From positions 52,447,808-52,511,807 of the forward strand of contig OY744533.1 of the NCBI GenBank assembly GCA_963556195.1: a DNA stretch of 64,000 nt. The letters run 5' to 3'. The DNA comes from Sepiola atlantica. Its lineage: Eukaryota > Mollusca > Cephalopoda > Sepiida > Sepiolidae. Each line of letters opens with the position of its first letter. Within the stretch, counting starts at the first letter, position 1. The notes beneath the pieces were generated by a model. It was not told where the DNA came from, did not search any database, and saw nothing but the letters and a program-made list of their open reading frames with translations. The position numbers were made by a program, and so were the translations under genes. Below are positions 1-12,795 of this stretch, piece by piece.

Positions 1-494
1 TCAGCCACAATCTGAATTTAATAAAGGCTAAACTAAGTTAAGGCAAATTTTCAAACATTTACGAAAATCGTCTCTTATATGAGTGTAAAAATATAAATAT
101 GACACACTCGATTCTTCTATGTAAAACACACGGATCACAAATGAAAATAATTTTTAAAATTTAATTCTTTTAACATTTACAAATTTATCTGATAATTAAT
201 TATGTCTATTCTTTTATTATATCTTTAATTTCATTATATTGTGCGCTGTTTTTATTTACATTGGATATGAGAGTATGTGCACATTTACATTCGTTGGCAC
301 CCTTTCACACACTATGTTAAAAAAGGTTCACAAATGAAATACATAGTTTAAACTACTTACTTCTAAACGTTATGAGCGGTTCTATTAGGCGGTCGTTTGA
401 CTATAAGCTTGAATGACGCAATGACTACGCCCCCTTCACCGGAAACTTTTAAAATAAATATTTTTTTCGAATGTCCGCGCGATAATCTGTAAGT
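1..494. other. AT-rich sequence, nothing recognised
   Basis: This stretch lies downstream of the last exon seen, within the presumed next intron. I find no exon, RNA gene or repeat family here. Confidence 0.5.
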
Positions 495-690
495 TTGGCG
501 CTTCATCGATATCAATTCATTAAAAAATATGTTAATCCGCCCAAACCAGGTTTCAACCGGTTTAGAAAATTATGTTTTAAAGTCAAAATCAGATGTGATA
601 GGAGGAGATTGCACTCTGCACTATTTAAAAAGAGGTGGATACACACCGTAAGCTTATGTGTGTTTGGACGAAGCAAGTTCTAGTACGTGT
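495..690 (+). pseudogene. Tx1-like LINE ORF2 C-terminal fragment
   Basis: The frame FKVKIRCDRRRLHSALFKKR followed by WIHTVSLCVFGRSKF matches, motif for motif, the fragment on the minus strand at 49434-49900 (LKVKIRCDWKRL, FNRRWVHNTSLC). Both resemble the extreme C-terminus of Tx1/L1-clade ORF2 proteins common in molluscs. The sequence upstream has diverged and there is no intact ORF. Confidence 0.5.
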
Positions 691-1600
691 TCCCTGTGTA
701 AGCATCGTGCACGCCGACCTCAGGTCTTATCAGACACCTATCCCAATTGGAAAGTATCTTAGCTAGTGGTACGAATAAGTCATGCTACCCCGTCTCTTTC
801 TTTATTCCCACTTGGAAACTGTCTTATCTTGATAAAATTAAGAGCGTCCTACTAACCACCATACTTCGCATTTTATTTTTTAGCAATCTCTGTTAATTTT
901 TAGCACCCCACCACCCAAACGATGAATGTATACATATATGTTTTTGTAAATATAAAACGTCAAACCATTGGACATAATGTTAAGTAGGTTTTACCCATAG
1001 AGTGAATGTAGTATTTTGCTGACTGAAACTAGTTTAGAGAATAGACCAAAAGGCCGACAGTCGAACACCATCCCTTTTTTAGACTTGTGTTACATCTTAT
1101 TTTAGACTTGTGTTACATCTTATTTTACAAAGAAAATTTCTTATATTTTGAATTTCTTTCAAAATTTAAAAGATAAATAAATTACACATGTGGTCGCATT
1201 AAATTACTTTTTTCTCATGTAGTCACGTACATAGTTGGTCAAAGGTCATACCATCCCGTGACTACATTTATCTTTTATCTTCTAGAACAACCTGTCATAT
1301 GGATGGAACCGAGACATCAGTTGATACCAAACATGATAATCTATAGAGGCCAAGTTTATAATGATTCGATGGATAATGTATAATATGCAAATCTAATTCC
1401 TTCAATCACTTTTGTCAGATAAGACATGCGCGTGCAATAGTGTCTTTTTTACAGCATAGTATCTATCATAATCACTTGTGTATATTATTATATATGTTTT
1501 TATACATTTATAAGGGAAAGGGTGGTAGAAATTTACACATAAGGGATACAATATCCCAGCACCTGTCCAATTTCGCTTTGAATTGCTGTGTTGTTGACGC
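691..1600. other. Non-coding, short direct repeat
   Basis: No gene seen. A 24-bp direct duplication (tagacttgtgttacatctta) occurs twice at about 1080-1125. The rest is AT-rich unique-looking sequence. Confidence 0.4.
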
Positions 1601-1609
1601 ATTATCTAC

Positions 1610-1978
1610 ATCTCCTGAAGGTTCATTCCAAGGTCCAGGGATCCTGATTCAGAAAGCTGGCCTCCTCCATTTCACTCAAAATCAGCGGTGAAACAGTTTC
1701 TGGTAATGCCCGTGTAGATCTCCTTCTGGTGCAGGAGTGAATAATAAGCCCTGAGAGAGATCGGAATGGTCATTGAGGAGATTGTAGGCCAAAGTGCGAT
1801 CACCACGTAATCGTCGGTGCTCAAGTAAGAAAAGATTAAACTTCTCGAATAGGTTTTCGTAGATCAGGTCTAATAGTCTATGCAATATTCGAGTAGCAAG
1901 TTGTTCAACTCTCTCCAGATTCTGGATATCACGTATTAGATATAGAGCAGACGCCTGGACACGATACTCTAACACCAT
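1610..1978 (-). pseudogene. LINE reverse-transcriptase C-terminal fragment
   Basis: The minus-strand frame contains QNLERVEQLATRI, then LFLLEHRRLRGDRTLAYNLL and YQKLFHR. These match the conserved end of CR1/jockey-type non-LTR reverse transcriptases (family pattern LExRRLRGDLI). A stop follows FHR and the upstream part is lost, so this is a dead fragment. Confidence 0.65.
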
Positions 1979-2599
1979 ATTCTAAATTAAAACATACAAA
2001 CTCAATAGTAAAATTGCTTTTCAAAACGGGCTATCAACCCCAGTCATTTTGAGATGAAACCACAACTCTAACTAATTGACTGTGTTTTATCGCCGTTTGA
2101 TGATATTGAGTGACATTTTGGTGAGAGTCTACTCAGTAGCAGGTATGATCTTGAATGGGTATCACATTCATCTGACCCTACCCCCCCTATGTTTTCATCC
2201 GTAGGGTTATTTCAAAGGTGATGTCTATCAAAACAATGCGAAGAATATTCATGAACTGAAGAGAGATACATGAAATGAAATAAGGGTAATATCAAAAGAG
2301 GAGTCCATCAGAGTTATTGACAATTGTACATGTCGTCACCAGGTGTGCTTACTATTGAACGGCAATAAAACAAAGACTGTTGGATATTTATAGCTGAAAC
2401 ATGGTGGACAAGGCATGCATATATTTCAGTTTATTTATACCAAATATGGTTGGATTGCAAAAAAGATTGTGAATTTTATTAACAAATCAATGGGTGATAT
2501 TGTCGGTGGCTGACTCTGTAGAAAGGATTAGATTAATTAAATTAAGTTATATATACACATTTTATCAAATACTTCATAAATAATACATTTTATACATAC
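1979..2599. other. Intron after the VWA exon
   Basis: AT-rich, no recognisable exon or repeat. It begins at the VWA donor (2599) and runs leftwards. Confidence 0.5.
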
Positions 2600-3175
2600 C
2601 TTGCCTTATGCGGTATTCCAACAGCGAAACAATCTTATAAAGTTTCTTAAAAGTTGTACGTATGTAGTATTTATATAGAGGTCGACTCGCCATAACACGC
2701 ATTCGTTTGCGATATACATTATTTCGAATATTGACTACAAACACCCGGACACCTAAAAGTTTTAGGCAATGTGCGTGTTTCCTTGTTTGAACGTAATTTT
2801 GTGATTTACTGTACCCGAGAATAATGGCGTACTTGGGCACACAATATCTATAATCGAGTTTCTCTTCTGCAAACTTTGTCACCAGGTGAGCCAATGCCAG
2901 ATGATATCGTGTCTTTCGATTCGGTCTTTCTTTTACCTTCAAGTAACGCAGGAGATTGACCGTGAAAATCAGATACCATTCGTTGGTGTAAGTTCCCAAA
3001 TCGATCTTGAAAAATACGTTTTGCGCAAAGGCAATCACACAGACACGTGCTTTGCATTTGTTAATTTCAAATATCTGGATGATTCTTGTTACGGTATTTA
3101 ACAGTCGGTTATAATTCTCCCTTGAAATGCCATTTGATACGTCAATTGCTATACAAAAGTCGCCTTGTATATAAC
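2600..3175 (-). CDS. VWA domain exon
   Basis: A 576-bp exon, phase 1 to phase 1, coding about 191 residues. It opens GYIQGDFCIAIDVSNGIS, the first beta strand and MIDAS loop of a von Willebrand type A domain. Later come VCVIAFAQNVFFKIDLG, KTRYHLALAHL, KYAIILGYSKSQN and GVRVFVVNI, in normal VWA order. The MIDAS is degraded: DxSxS is DVSNG, and the late Asp of the LxTDG loop is Gly (ILGYS), although a Thr in KTRYHLAL is kept. Metal-dependent ligand binding is therefore doubtful. Acceptor gcag, donor gtatgt. The gene continues past the left edge. Confidence 0.87.
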
Positions 3176-5605
3176 CTGCAAAACAAAACAATATCATATT
3201 AGAAATGAGTATGAAAATGAGATTAATTCTTCTTGTTGTATTTCTGCTGTGCTTAAAATAATGACGACAAACACGGGTGTATAAAATATAGACATTTCTT
3301 TAATTTTCAGTGGCGGTGAACGAGTGAAATGAATGAGAAGGGCGGAGGAAGGACGAAAATTGACAGAGGTCGATATTTTTAACTCAATAGCCAGCCCACT
3401 CTCTCGATAGCAATTTGGGCTAGTTTATATAACGTTCATGAACGCACATGTATCAACCTGTAAACGTCCTTTCAAGGATTTAGCCTTCGATGTCGATGTA
3501 ACTACGGCCCGTCTTAGGGCGTTTATTTAGCGACGGGTATATTATCGTCTGCTAAACTTGCAGATAATAGTTGCAGTTGTATATTTTGCATCAAATCACC
3601 AAATATTGTATTTTCCTAAAGTCGTGTTTTCGTGTCAATCAATCGCGTTTTATTTCTTCCGGTCAGGTGTGTGTCTGTGTCACGTAGGTTTACTTTATTC
3701 CTACTAAATGTCATTTCCGGTACACCAAATCCGATATTCAACATACTTCTAATACACACAAAACCATATTCATTAATTGTCAAACCAATCAAACCGCAAT
3801 TAAACACGCACTGTAATTATACAAAACAATAACTGTAATAAAAAGCAATGTTTATTTATTTGTAAATATATATCCGTCTTGCCACACAAAAGTTTGCCCA
3901 ACAAAGTGAGAACGCAAATATATTTCCATAATTAGACGTTTTCCTTTTCTTTCTTTTCTGCTTTCTATATCGATTCATACGTTTTTCCTTTCAATTTTTT
4001 TCTTTCTTAAATTTCCCGGTTTAGGATGTGTTTTCTTTTTTTTATTGCTTTAAAGGGAACAACGATTGTTCTCATTTTTAACCGCTAACATTGTTGATAT
4101 TTTCAACATGTTTTTAACACCCGGGATCATTTTTGTATGTCTAGCCATCCCTATCTCACAATAATTTCTTTTTCAGCTCGCGATATTTCAGTCGTCTGCT
4201 ATTTAAATAAAAAAAGAATTAGAAAGATTTACATTGCAAAGCAAATAGCAAGTTAAATAACTGCCGCGGAATGAAATGAATTCGAAAAGAAATCCCCCCG
4301 CTCTAAATAAAACTTAGCGGTAAGTGTTTTCTCCTTTAGGTCATCAGAAATGATAATACTAATTGACATATGAAAAATGAACTAACTGACGTAATTATAT
4401 GACTTTATGTGAATATTAGTGAGAACACTAGTGAAAACTATTTTTTCCTTCAATTTTGAAGAAGGGTAAACGCTAGTTTGCTTATAGTTTGCTGCTATTA
4501 TTTTTTGAAATTCAAAACAAAATCCAAAATCAATACGGCCGCTATTGCAAAACTCAATCGATATATTAATTGAGCTTTTACAATCAATGAAAATTAATGA
4601 TTTAGCATAATAACGTAGACACACAAGTTCCGTTAGGTCACTGAATTCATTGAATTGTCTAACACGTGCAGTGGTAGATAATTACGTTGAAGCCTGAATC
4701 GTTTGTGCGTAATTAAAAAGTTAAAAATAGATAAGTGTCTGAAGCGTTCCTTCTAGAAATAAGGTAAGAAATAACAACTTGAATAATCTATTGCAGCCAT
4801 TTTTACTGGTATCGGCATCTCTATTAAAAGGTCAATATTCAACAGCTTTGCAAACATAGCCATAAACAAACGTGTCCGCATTCCCCGGTAAGCCAACCCC
4901 AACGACTAAGCTGGATCATACCTCACCCCGACAGAAAATGGTCTGGAGCTGTCACGACAGCCCCTGGAATTCAGTGCTGAGGCAAGCCTAGGCTAGTATG
5001 ATGTTGTGGACGTGATGAGCCAGAATCTGAATTGAGTGAGAGAAATTGTCTTAATTTAACTTATCGCCATCATAAAACGGCTCGGTTCTGCCTGGCATGC
5101 AGAACCTGGATGTGAGAAAGAACAAGTGCATGCCGGAACAAGAGTATTTATACGTATCGACCACACAGGACCAGCTTGCTTTATTAGAGCCGTTTGAAAA
5201 TATTTTCGATGTTAAAAACAATGATTTTACCACCTTCGGATAAAGCTTTGCATTCAAACTAAATAATGATTAAGAAATACACGTAAACACCTTATCTAAC
5301 ATGTCCATTAAAACTTGTGTTTAGAAAAGTTCAAGTGAAAAGCGCGATAAACTCCATTTTCAAAGTTGTCAAGCAATCACTACAACAATCCAGTCATGTT
5401 TTACATAATGTGATATTGGCATACTTTTTCTTTGCTTACAACCATACTAAGCTTTTAGTCGAAGTTTAGATTTGATGCATTCGTGCTTTTCTTGTGTAAT
5501 GCCACAATTTAAAGAAATTGAATTTATCGCCTTTTGCATTCGAACTGTTCATTTATTTTAAAAACTGTTTTGTACAAAACAAAGCAAAAACGGATATCAA
5601 ATTAC
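3176..5605 (-). other. Intron between VWC-like and VWA exons
   Basis: About 2.4 kb of AT-rich sequence with no convincing exon or known repeat. The stretch 4880-5000 is less AT-rich and may be an old repeat, but I cannot assign it. Confidence 0.55.
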
Positions 5606-5792
5606 CTGAATCGATACACTTTCCACGTTTTTTAATAAATCCAGGTTTGCATACACACTTATATTTAAAGTTTACAAGTTTGCATTCAGAATTCTTGCCG
5701 TTACAACCCCTCAACTTTCTGACGCGCATCTTTCCGTTTCGCAAGCACCTGTATTCTTTTCTGCAGCCAGGAGTAACGTATCTTTGCCGCCG
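5606..5792 (-). CDS. VWC-like / Cys-rich exon following TIL
   Basis: A 187-bp exon, phase 0 to phase 1. Joined to the preceding exon it gives the typical post-TIL pattern CGC-Y-G-Y followed by TPGCRKEYRCLRNGKMR and CKLVNFKYKCVCKPGFIKK, ending KCIDS. The second half resembles an EGF/EB-type loop, as seen at the end of VWC units in zonadhesin and FCGBP. Acceptor tacag, donor gtaatt. Strongly basic, like the TIL exon. Confidence 0.83.
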
Positions 5793-5954
5793 CTGTAAAT
5801 AATATTGAACATTTTTTAAAAACTTTTGGTAAAACCATCAGTGCAAGATTTGATGTCAGACACATTACTATAAAAACAATTTACACATTCATTAAGAGTA
5901 TTTGTTTTATTTTAACGCTTTCAAATACTGACTAATAATTAAAAAAGAGATTTT

Positions 5955-6425
5955 TATGAAACCAAATTTTAATTATTTGGATTATTCGGACTACTGTTCT
6001 AATCTTGGATGTTATTCTAATAAGGTTTACGGTCATTGCGCCACTAGTTTGAAAGTACACGTAGCGCAACGAGTAAAAGTGCTAAGTACAGTTCTAAGTG
6101 ACAGTCTTCTGGAGCTTGAAATTTCAATCCTCAGTACGGGCGATACTAATAATACAATTGTGAATTACTTAAGAATGCTACCTGCGCATGGCTGACAGAA
6201 CGAGAGCAAGCTACCGCGTGGATTAAATAAAGGGTTTTGTTCGAAATTCCGTACAGATTCCTGAGTTCGGCATAAAACCCCCCTAGTTCGACCAGACGCC
6301 CCTAGAGTAGTTCGGATTATATATAGGCCGACACGATGTGAGAATAACATCCAAGATGAGAACAGTAGTCGGAATAATTCAACTAATACAAATTATTTAT
6401 CTGTATCTCAAAAGTTCCGAAACAT
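5955..6425 (+). repeat. tRNA-derived SINE flanked by inverted tail copies
   Basis: The tRNA-like head lies at about 6058-6160 (box A region gtagcgcaacgagtaaaag, box B region tttcaatcctcagtac). A body and a tail rich in ggaataattc follow. The same tail is present in reverse orientation just upstream (5965-6045; ttatttggattattcgg), so the element is bounded by inverted repeats of about 80 bp. Related copies are at 15600, 19085 and 31240. It lies inside the TIL to VWC intron. Confidence 0.65.
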
Positions 6426-6429
6426 AAAA

Positions 6430-7029
6430 CGAAATTTGAGTTTGTGTTAAAAGCAGACAGACTGTTTACGGTTTACAATTTTAAAAGAGAAAAGTAGTAC
6501 CCTCCCTACATTTCGTTGTAGTAGCCAATAAAAAGGGAGATTCTTGACCGCCTTTGACTGCGGTCGCCCACTTTAGATTTTTAATGCAGTTTTAATAGTC
6601 GAGTTTCTAGCAAGAATTTAAATGGAAGTAGCAAACACAAGAAATATTTAAAAAGGAATGACAATATTACAATACAAATATTATTTGTTTATTTTCCGGT
6701 TTCACTATTGTAAGTATTGGTAGGACAATCAAAAGTTTTAGTTAATATAAAGTTCTGTGGAAACGACTATTTCGTTCGATTTATGGAACATATTCCCACG
6801 GAATAGATTAAAACATGGTCGTCTTTCAATCCAATGTCAACAAATGCTCGTCATTAACTGCCTTCACAAGTAATCACATTTTGTCCATTTTATTCATTTT
6901 CAATCCTCTCATAGTATTCGTCATAATTCAATTAAAACTTTAACCATATTATTAACCCTTATAGCCAAGTTCTTCTTTGTTCGTAATAAGTGGTGGCTCA
7001 TTAGTAGAAGAAATGTATTTGCAACTTAC
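6430..7029. other. Rest of TIL-VWC intron
   Basis: AT-rich; no feature recognised apart from the SINE to its left and the gtaagt donor at its right end. Confidence 0.45.
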
Positions 7030-7220
7030 TTTCAAATATACGCCTTTGTAGAAGCATCCACATCTACGTCTTCGGACACATCTAATATTACTAAGAACGA
7101 ATCCTCTTTTGCACACACAGCCTTCTTCACGCCCTCTGCATTTCCTTTTATATTTAGCGCAATTTCGTTGACATTGTGAAGCGTTGTATTTGTACATTGT
7201 ATTCCCTCCACATCTCCTAA
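7030..7220 (-). CDS. TIL domain exon
   Basis: A 191-bp exon, phase 1 to phase 0. It reads RRCGGNTMYKYNASQCQRNC, then KYKRKCRGREEGCVCKRGFV and RRRRCGCFYKGVYLK. The Cys spacing and the GCVCKRGFV segment fit a trypsin-inhibitor-like (TIL) domain, which follows C8 in the same family. The last part, CGCFYKGVYLK, is the start of the VWC-like unit that continues in the next exon. Acceptor gcag, donor gtaagt. The sequence is unusually rich in Arg and Lys. Confidence 0.87.
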
Positions 7221-7739
7221 CTGCAAGATTAAAGATTAAAAGGAGAGAATAAATTTCATATAAGAACCAAATTCTGGAAATATTGCAAAAGTATCGATGA
7301 AATATAAAAAAGACGATTTGCCGCAAAAACTTTTGGCCTTGTGTTTATACATAACTCAATAAAAAGATCCCTTGTTTCGTTTTACTTCATAAGATTGATC
7401 CATGTAAAACCTTGTTCTAAAATCTAACTTTTTTATTATTTGCAAAACATATTCAACCAGCATTGCTTTGTAATAATAGTTGCATGAGAAATCTCGAGAG
7501 ATTTGAAATAGAAATAAAATATGTTCAAGCCTACTATTGTTACTATATATGATCTGAGCTTATAATGGTTTCCTCAAGTTAATTTCATGAACATCTGTTG
7601 TTGTTATAGATGAGGAAAGAAAATCTGAACGTAAAGTTAATACAAAATTGGCAAGTAAAAAATTAAATGCATTTTAAATGAGATTTTAAGTAAGAAAAAA
7701 GAACTAGGTATCCAAAGAGAGCTTATGCTAAAGATGATT

Positions 7740-10715
7740 ATTATCTTCAGAAATGGCAGTTTCACGATGTCTAAGAAAAATTTCAGTTTTATGATGCCCA
7801 AAGAAAAAGCCAGTTTTATGATGCGCAAAGAAAATGCCTGTTTTATGACGAACGGGAAAATTGGTAGTTTTATAATGCATAAGAAAAATGCCAGTTTATG
7901 ATGCCCGAGAAAAATGTCAGTTTTATGATGCCCGAGAAAAATGCTAGTTTAATGATACTATATGTCAGTGCCAATTTTGATACCTCTAAAGAAAAAGACA
8001 GTTTTATGACGCCCAAAGAAAATGCCTGTTTTATGATGTACGGGGAAAATGGTAGTTTTATATAGCATAAGAAAAATTCCAGTTTCATAATGCCCGAGAA
8101 AAATGTCAATTTTATGATTCCTGAATAAACTGAAAATCTCATCCTGCCCAAGGAAAATTTCAGATTCACAATCAAGGAGGACAATGCCAAATTTATGATG
8201 TCTGAGTAAAATGCCATTTTCATGATGTCCCCGGAATATGCCAATTTTATGATGCCCAAGGAAAATGACAGTTTCACGATGCCTGAGAAAATACCAGTTT
8301 GATGACACCTGAGTAAAATATCAGTTTCATGATGCCCAAATAATATTCCAGTTTTATGATGCTCGAGGATAATATCAGTGTCAAGATACCGGAGTAAAAT
8401 GACAAATTTTTATACCAGATGTAATTGAAATTTTATGATTCCTGAATGAAATGTAAGTTTTATGACGCCCGAGGAAAATGTCAGTTATGATGATGCCCAA
8501 TAAATATTCCAGTTTTATGATGCTCGAAGAAAATGTCAGGGTCATGATACCAGAGTAAAATATCAGTTTTAATGCCAGATAAATATGCCAATTTGATGAT
8601 TCCTTAAGAGAAATGCAAGTTTTATTGTGTCAGCGGAAAATACCAGTTTTATTATTCTTGAAGAAAATGCTAATGTCATTATGTCCAAAGTATATGCTAG
8701 TTTTATTATGTCCACAGAAAATGCACTTTTCATGATATTGCACTAAAATGCCAGTTTTTAAATTTCCGAAAAAAATACCAGTTTTACGATTTCTTAGTTA
8801 AATACAATTTAACGATTCCCGCAGAAAATACCATTTGTATGATACCTTTGTAAAATGTTAGTTTTATGACTCCCGCGCAAAATACAAGGTTATGATACCC
8901 GAGTTAAATACCAGTGTCATGATGCCTGAAAAAATGCTAGTTTTATTATATCCGAGTAAAATGCCAGTGTTATGATGGTTGCAGAAATTGTCACTTATAC
9001 GATACCCAAATAAAATGCCAGTGTTACGATAACCGAATTAAATACTAGTGTTATGAAACCTGAATAAAAGCCCAGTTTTATAGTACCCGAGTAAAATACC
9101 TGAAGAACATGCCAGTGTTATGATACCTGAAGAAAATGCCAGTTATGTGATACCCAAGAAAAATGCTAGTGTTATGATTCTAGAAATAAATGCTTGTTTT
9201 ATAATACTAGGGTAAAATGCTCGTTTCATGATGCCTGAGGAAAATGCCAGTTTTATGATACCCGAGTAAAATGCCAGTGTTATGACGCCTGAAGAAAATG
9301 CCAGTTTTATGATACCCAAGAAAAATGCTAGTGTTATGATTCTAGAAATAAATGCTAGTTTTATAATACTAGGGTAAAATGCTCGTTTTATGATGCCTGA
9401 AGAAAATGCCAGTTTTATGAAATCCGAGTTATATACCAGTATTATGATGCCTGAAGAAAATGCCCGTTTGATGAAACCCGAGTAAAATGTAAGTGTTATG
9501 AGCTTGAAGAAAATGCCTGTTTTTGATACCCGAGTAAAATACCAGTGTTATGATGCTAGAAATAAATGACAGTTTTACAATACCCGAGTAAAATACCAGT
9601 GTTATGATGCTTTAAATGAATGCTAGTTTTATGATACCCGAGTAAAATCCAAGTGTTATGATGCTAAAAGTACATGCAAGTTTTATGATACCCGAGTAAA
9701 ATGCCAGTGTTATGATGCCTGAAGAAAATGCCAGTTTTATGATATTCGGTAAAAAATGCCACTATTATGATGCCTGAAGAGAATGCCAGTTTTATGATAC
9801 CCGAGTAAAATGCCAGTTTTATGATACCCGAGTAAAATGCCAGTGGTATTATGCTTGAAGAAAATGCCCGTTTTATGATACCCGAGAAAAATGCTAGTGT
9901 TATGATTCTAGAAATAAATGCCAAATTTATGATACCTGAGTAAAATGCCAGTGTTATGAGGCCTGAAGAAAATGCCAGTATTATGATTCCCCAGTTAAAT
10001 GCCAGTGTTATGATGCCTGAAGAAAATGCCAGTTTGACGATAATCGAGTATAATTGCAGAGTAATGATGCCTGAAGACAATGCCAGTTTTATGATACCCG
10101 GTAAAAGTGCCAGTGATATGATGCCTTACGAAAATGCCAGTGTTATGATACCTGAGGAAAATGCCAGTTTTATGATACCCGAGTAAAATGTCAGTGTAAT
10201 GATGCCTGAAGAAAATGTCAGTTTTATGATACCCGAGAAAAATTCTAGTGTTATCATTCTAAGAAAAAAAAATTCCAGTTTAATGATACCCGAGTATAAT
10301 ACTAGTTTTATGATGCTAGAAATAAATACCAGTCTTATGATATTCGAGTAAAATGCAAGTGTTATGATGCTTGAAGTAAATGCCAGTTTTATGACACCCG
10401 TGTTGAATGCTAGTGTTTTAATGCCTGAAGAAAATGCCAGTTATATTATACCCGTGTTGAATGCTAGTGTTTTAATGCCTTAAGAAAATGCCAGTTTTAT
10501 TATACCCGTGTTGAATGCGAGTGTTATAATGCCTGAAGAAAATGCCAGTTTTATTATACCCGTGTTGAATGCTAGTGTTATAATGCCTGAAGAAAATGCC
10601 AGTTTTATTATATTCGTGTTGAATGCTAGCGTTATAATGCCTGAAGAAAATGCCAGTTTTATTATACCGAGTTAACAGTATTATAATGCCTGGTGAACAG
10701 GCCAGTTTTATGATT
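7740..10715. repeat. 27-bp minisatellite, about 110 units
   Basis: About 3 kb of head-to-tail units. Typical pairs are aaaatgccagttttatgata + cccgagt and aaaatgccagtgttatgatg + cctgaag. Each unit is 27 bp, with an alternating 54-bp higher-order form in the middle and right parts. Units at the left end (7740-8900) are much more diverged and the most uniform are at 9200-10650, typical of array growth at one side. Because 27 is a multiple of three, long spurious ORFs of a 9-residue repeat arise on both strands; they are not genes. It lies in the C8 to TIL intron. Confidence 0.9.
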
Positions 10716-11600
10716 CAAGAGAAAAAGTTTTTATTTTAAATTGTTGAAATAAATTATTTTGAAATTCTGAGGTAAAATAACATATATTACAACAAGAAAC
10801 AGAAAGCGAAATTCTGCTCATTTACAAAAAGAAACAGTAGATTTAATAAACCTGTTCAACACAATATTTATAATATTTAAAGAACCTATATTTAATTTTC
10901 TGTTTTTTAATCAAAGCAAATCAAATTTATGCGACAAAAAATAACAAAGTTAAACAAACCATTTAAAGAGACATATAGAATCTATTTACATCCACATACA
11001 GTTTACATGTTTGTCTAAGACAGCTGTTAACCTGGATATGGTAGTCATCGTCACGACCCACTCTAGTAGTTTGTTCTACGGAGCAGACACACGGACAGTG
11101 AATGCTGTCTTTCTTCTATTTAGCCGAAAGTGAGGCTGGTACATCTTTTGCGAATGTCTGCAGACACCACAACTTGGTGCTGAGGTGAAAAACTCATCGA
11201 AAGATAGATTTTAAATTCACGTTGGTGATGTTGCACGCCTGAATTAAGTCTCATCAAATCCTAACCCGTGGTTCAAGTGAGAATAGATTTAGATTTTGTA
11301 ACCGCTCTTTGTAGGTAAGCGTGGTGATTCGATCCTTGTTGCCAACCGTTGAACAAGCTATAGGTGTACGATATCTTTCTGTAGATATAGATTTGTTGAT
11401 TGGATGGCTGACTCAAGAATAGGCCGTGCCAGAGTTATGTATAAGGGATTTTGAAAGTATTTTACTTCATTAAGATATAAAAAAAATATTTATTAACATT
11501 AGAACAGTCCATGTTATACTCTAAATGTACATAGTTACTGGCATCAAATCATAAAACAAATGTTTAATCTTTTTTTGTATTAAGATGAAATAATGTATAA
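10716..11600. other. Intron sequence, nothing recognised
   Basis: AT-rich, then a moderately GC-richer block at 11000-11450. That block may be an old repeat or LINE 5' part, but no motif is clear. Confidence 0.35.
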
Positions 11601-12250
11601 GTTCAAAACACATTGGTTAATTACATATTTTTAAACAGAAATAGGATTAAGCGGCGGTTGCGCAATATAGTTAGCAGATCTTTCTTAGACAAGAGAAACA
11701 TCCAGGTTGTCCTCGATGGCTGTACATCCAAACAACATGACATTAACGCGGGTATGCCCCAGTGGACGATTATTATTCCTGATATTAATACGCTACCTCA
11801 CTGATTAAATTGTGTCCGAGATGGATATATTTGCTGACGACACTACGCTCTATTCCGGACAACGAATGTACACATATCTAAGATAATGTCTGAAACCTTT
11901 AGAAAATAACCCCCAGTCTGTAGTGGAATAGAGACATAAATAGATGGTAACATTTAATGCTACTAAGACAAAGTTTTTTCCTGTAGCAATTACACAAAAC
12001 CTTTTCTAGCACCGATTTCTATGGATAATAGCATTCTACCTAAGAATTCACCATTCGAACTCCCCAGGTAAACATTCACAGGAAACATGAATTAAAACAA
12101 ATACATAGAAGACATTGCCAAGGCAGCCGCAAAGAAAGTGAGCTCCCTCTACGATGCTGGAAAACTACTTGCACCTGCCAGTATCCTATATCTCTACAAA
12201 GCCACCTCCGCCCATGTTGCTATTACGTCGCAGTGCCAATATGCCTTCTT
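11600..12250 (+). pseudogene. LINE reverse-transcriptase relic (jockey/CR1-like)
   Basis: Frames on the plus strand give IQVVLDGCTSKQHDINAGMP (family: VVLDGxxSxxxxxxxGVPQG), then FADDTTLYSG at about 11830 (the [FY]xDD palm motif). Later comes KVSSLYDAGKLLAPASILYL at about 12140, typical of jockey-like enzymes. Stops and shifts break the frame, so it is inactive. Confidence 0.75.
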
Positions 12251-12274
12251 TGGGCTAGATAAGAATAAAACAAA

Positions 12275-12795
12275 CAAAGGGGTAATAAAAAGATTTACTT
12301 TTCTACTTATCTATATAATTTTCACGAATATTTTCTGATTGTAAGATTTATTATCTATTAATTTGTTAGCGCCACTTATACTTAGCAAAGCCAGCGTGCT
12401 TTTCAAGATAGACGACAATTTTCTCAGGACTTGCTCGCGAATTTCGAGATTAAAATATAATAAAAATAATAATAAAAGCTTACCCTAATCCGATTGAAAA
12501 TCACTTACGTCTTAGGCTTACAGTTCCAATGACCCCCTTAAAAATATGTTACTATCTTTTAAGCCTGAAATCCGCTGGCAAGTCCCGGCAAAATAGTAGT
12601 CGATTTTGAAAAGCACACTGGCTTGGCTAAGTAAAAGTGACGCAAACAAATGCATAGATAACAAATCTTACAATCAATAAACACGCGTGAAAATGATATA
12701 GATAAGTAGAAAGGTAAATGTTCTTGCGGTTGGTAACAGTTATTTGTGTCTATTTGATTTTTTCACTCCTTTTTTCTTGTTAACTATACTGCACA
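12275..12795. mobile_element. Long-TIR non-autonomous element, copy A
   Basis: Inverted arms of about 185 bp (12280-12465 and 12545-12725) pair by eye over most of their length; both contain ctacttatctata and ttgtaagattt or its complement. The centre is near 12505. A second member of the family is at 59955-60440 and shares the arm sequence ctattaatttgttat. No ORF lies inside. No target duplication could be fixed. Confidence 0.7.

Noticed and set aside
7870..10186. Open frames with GIIKLAF or MMPEENAS repeats
   Set aside because: They arise because the minisatellite unit is 27 bp, and they run on both strands.
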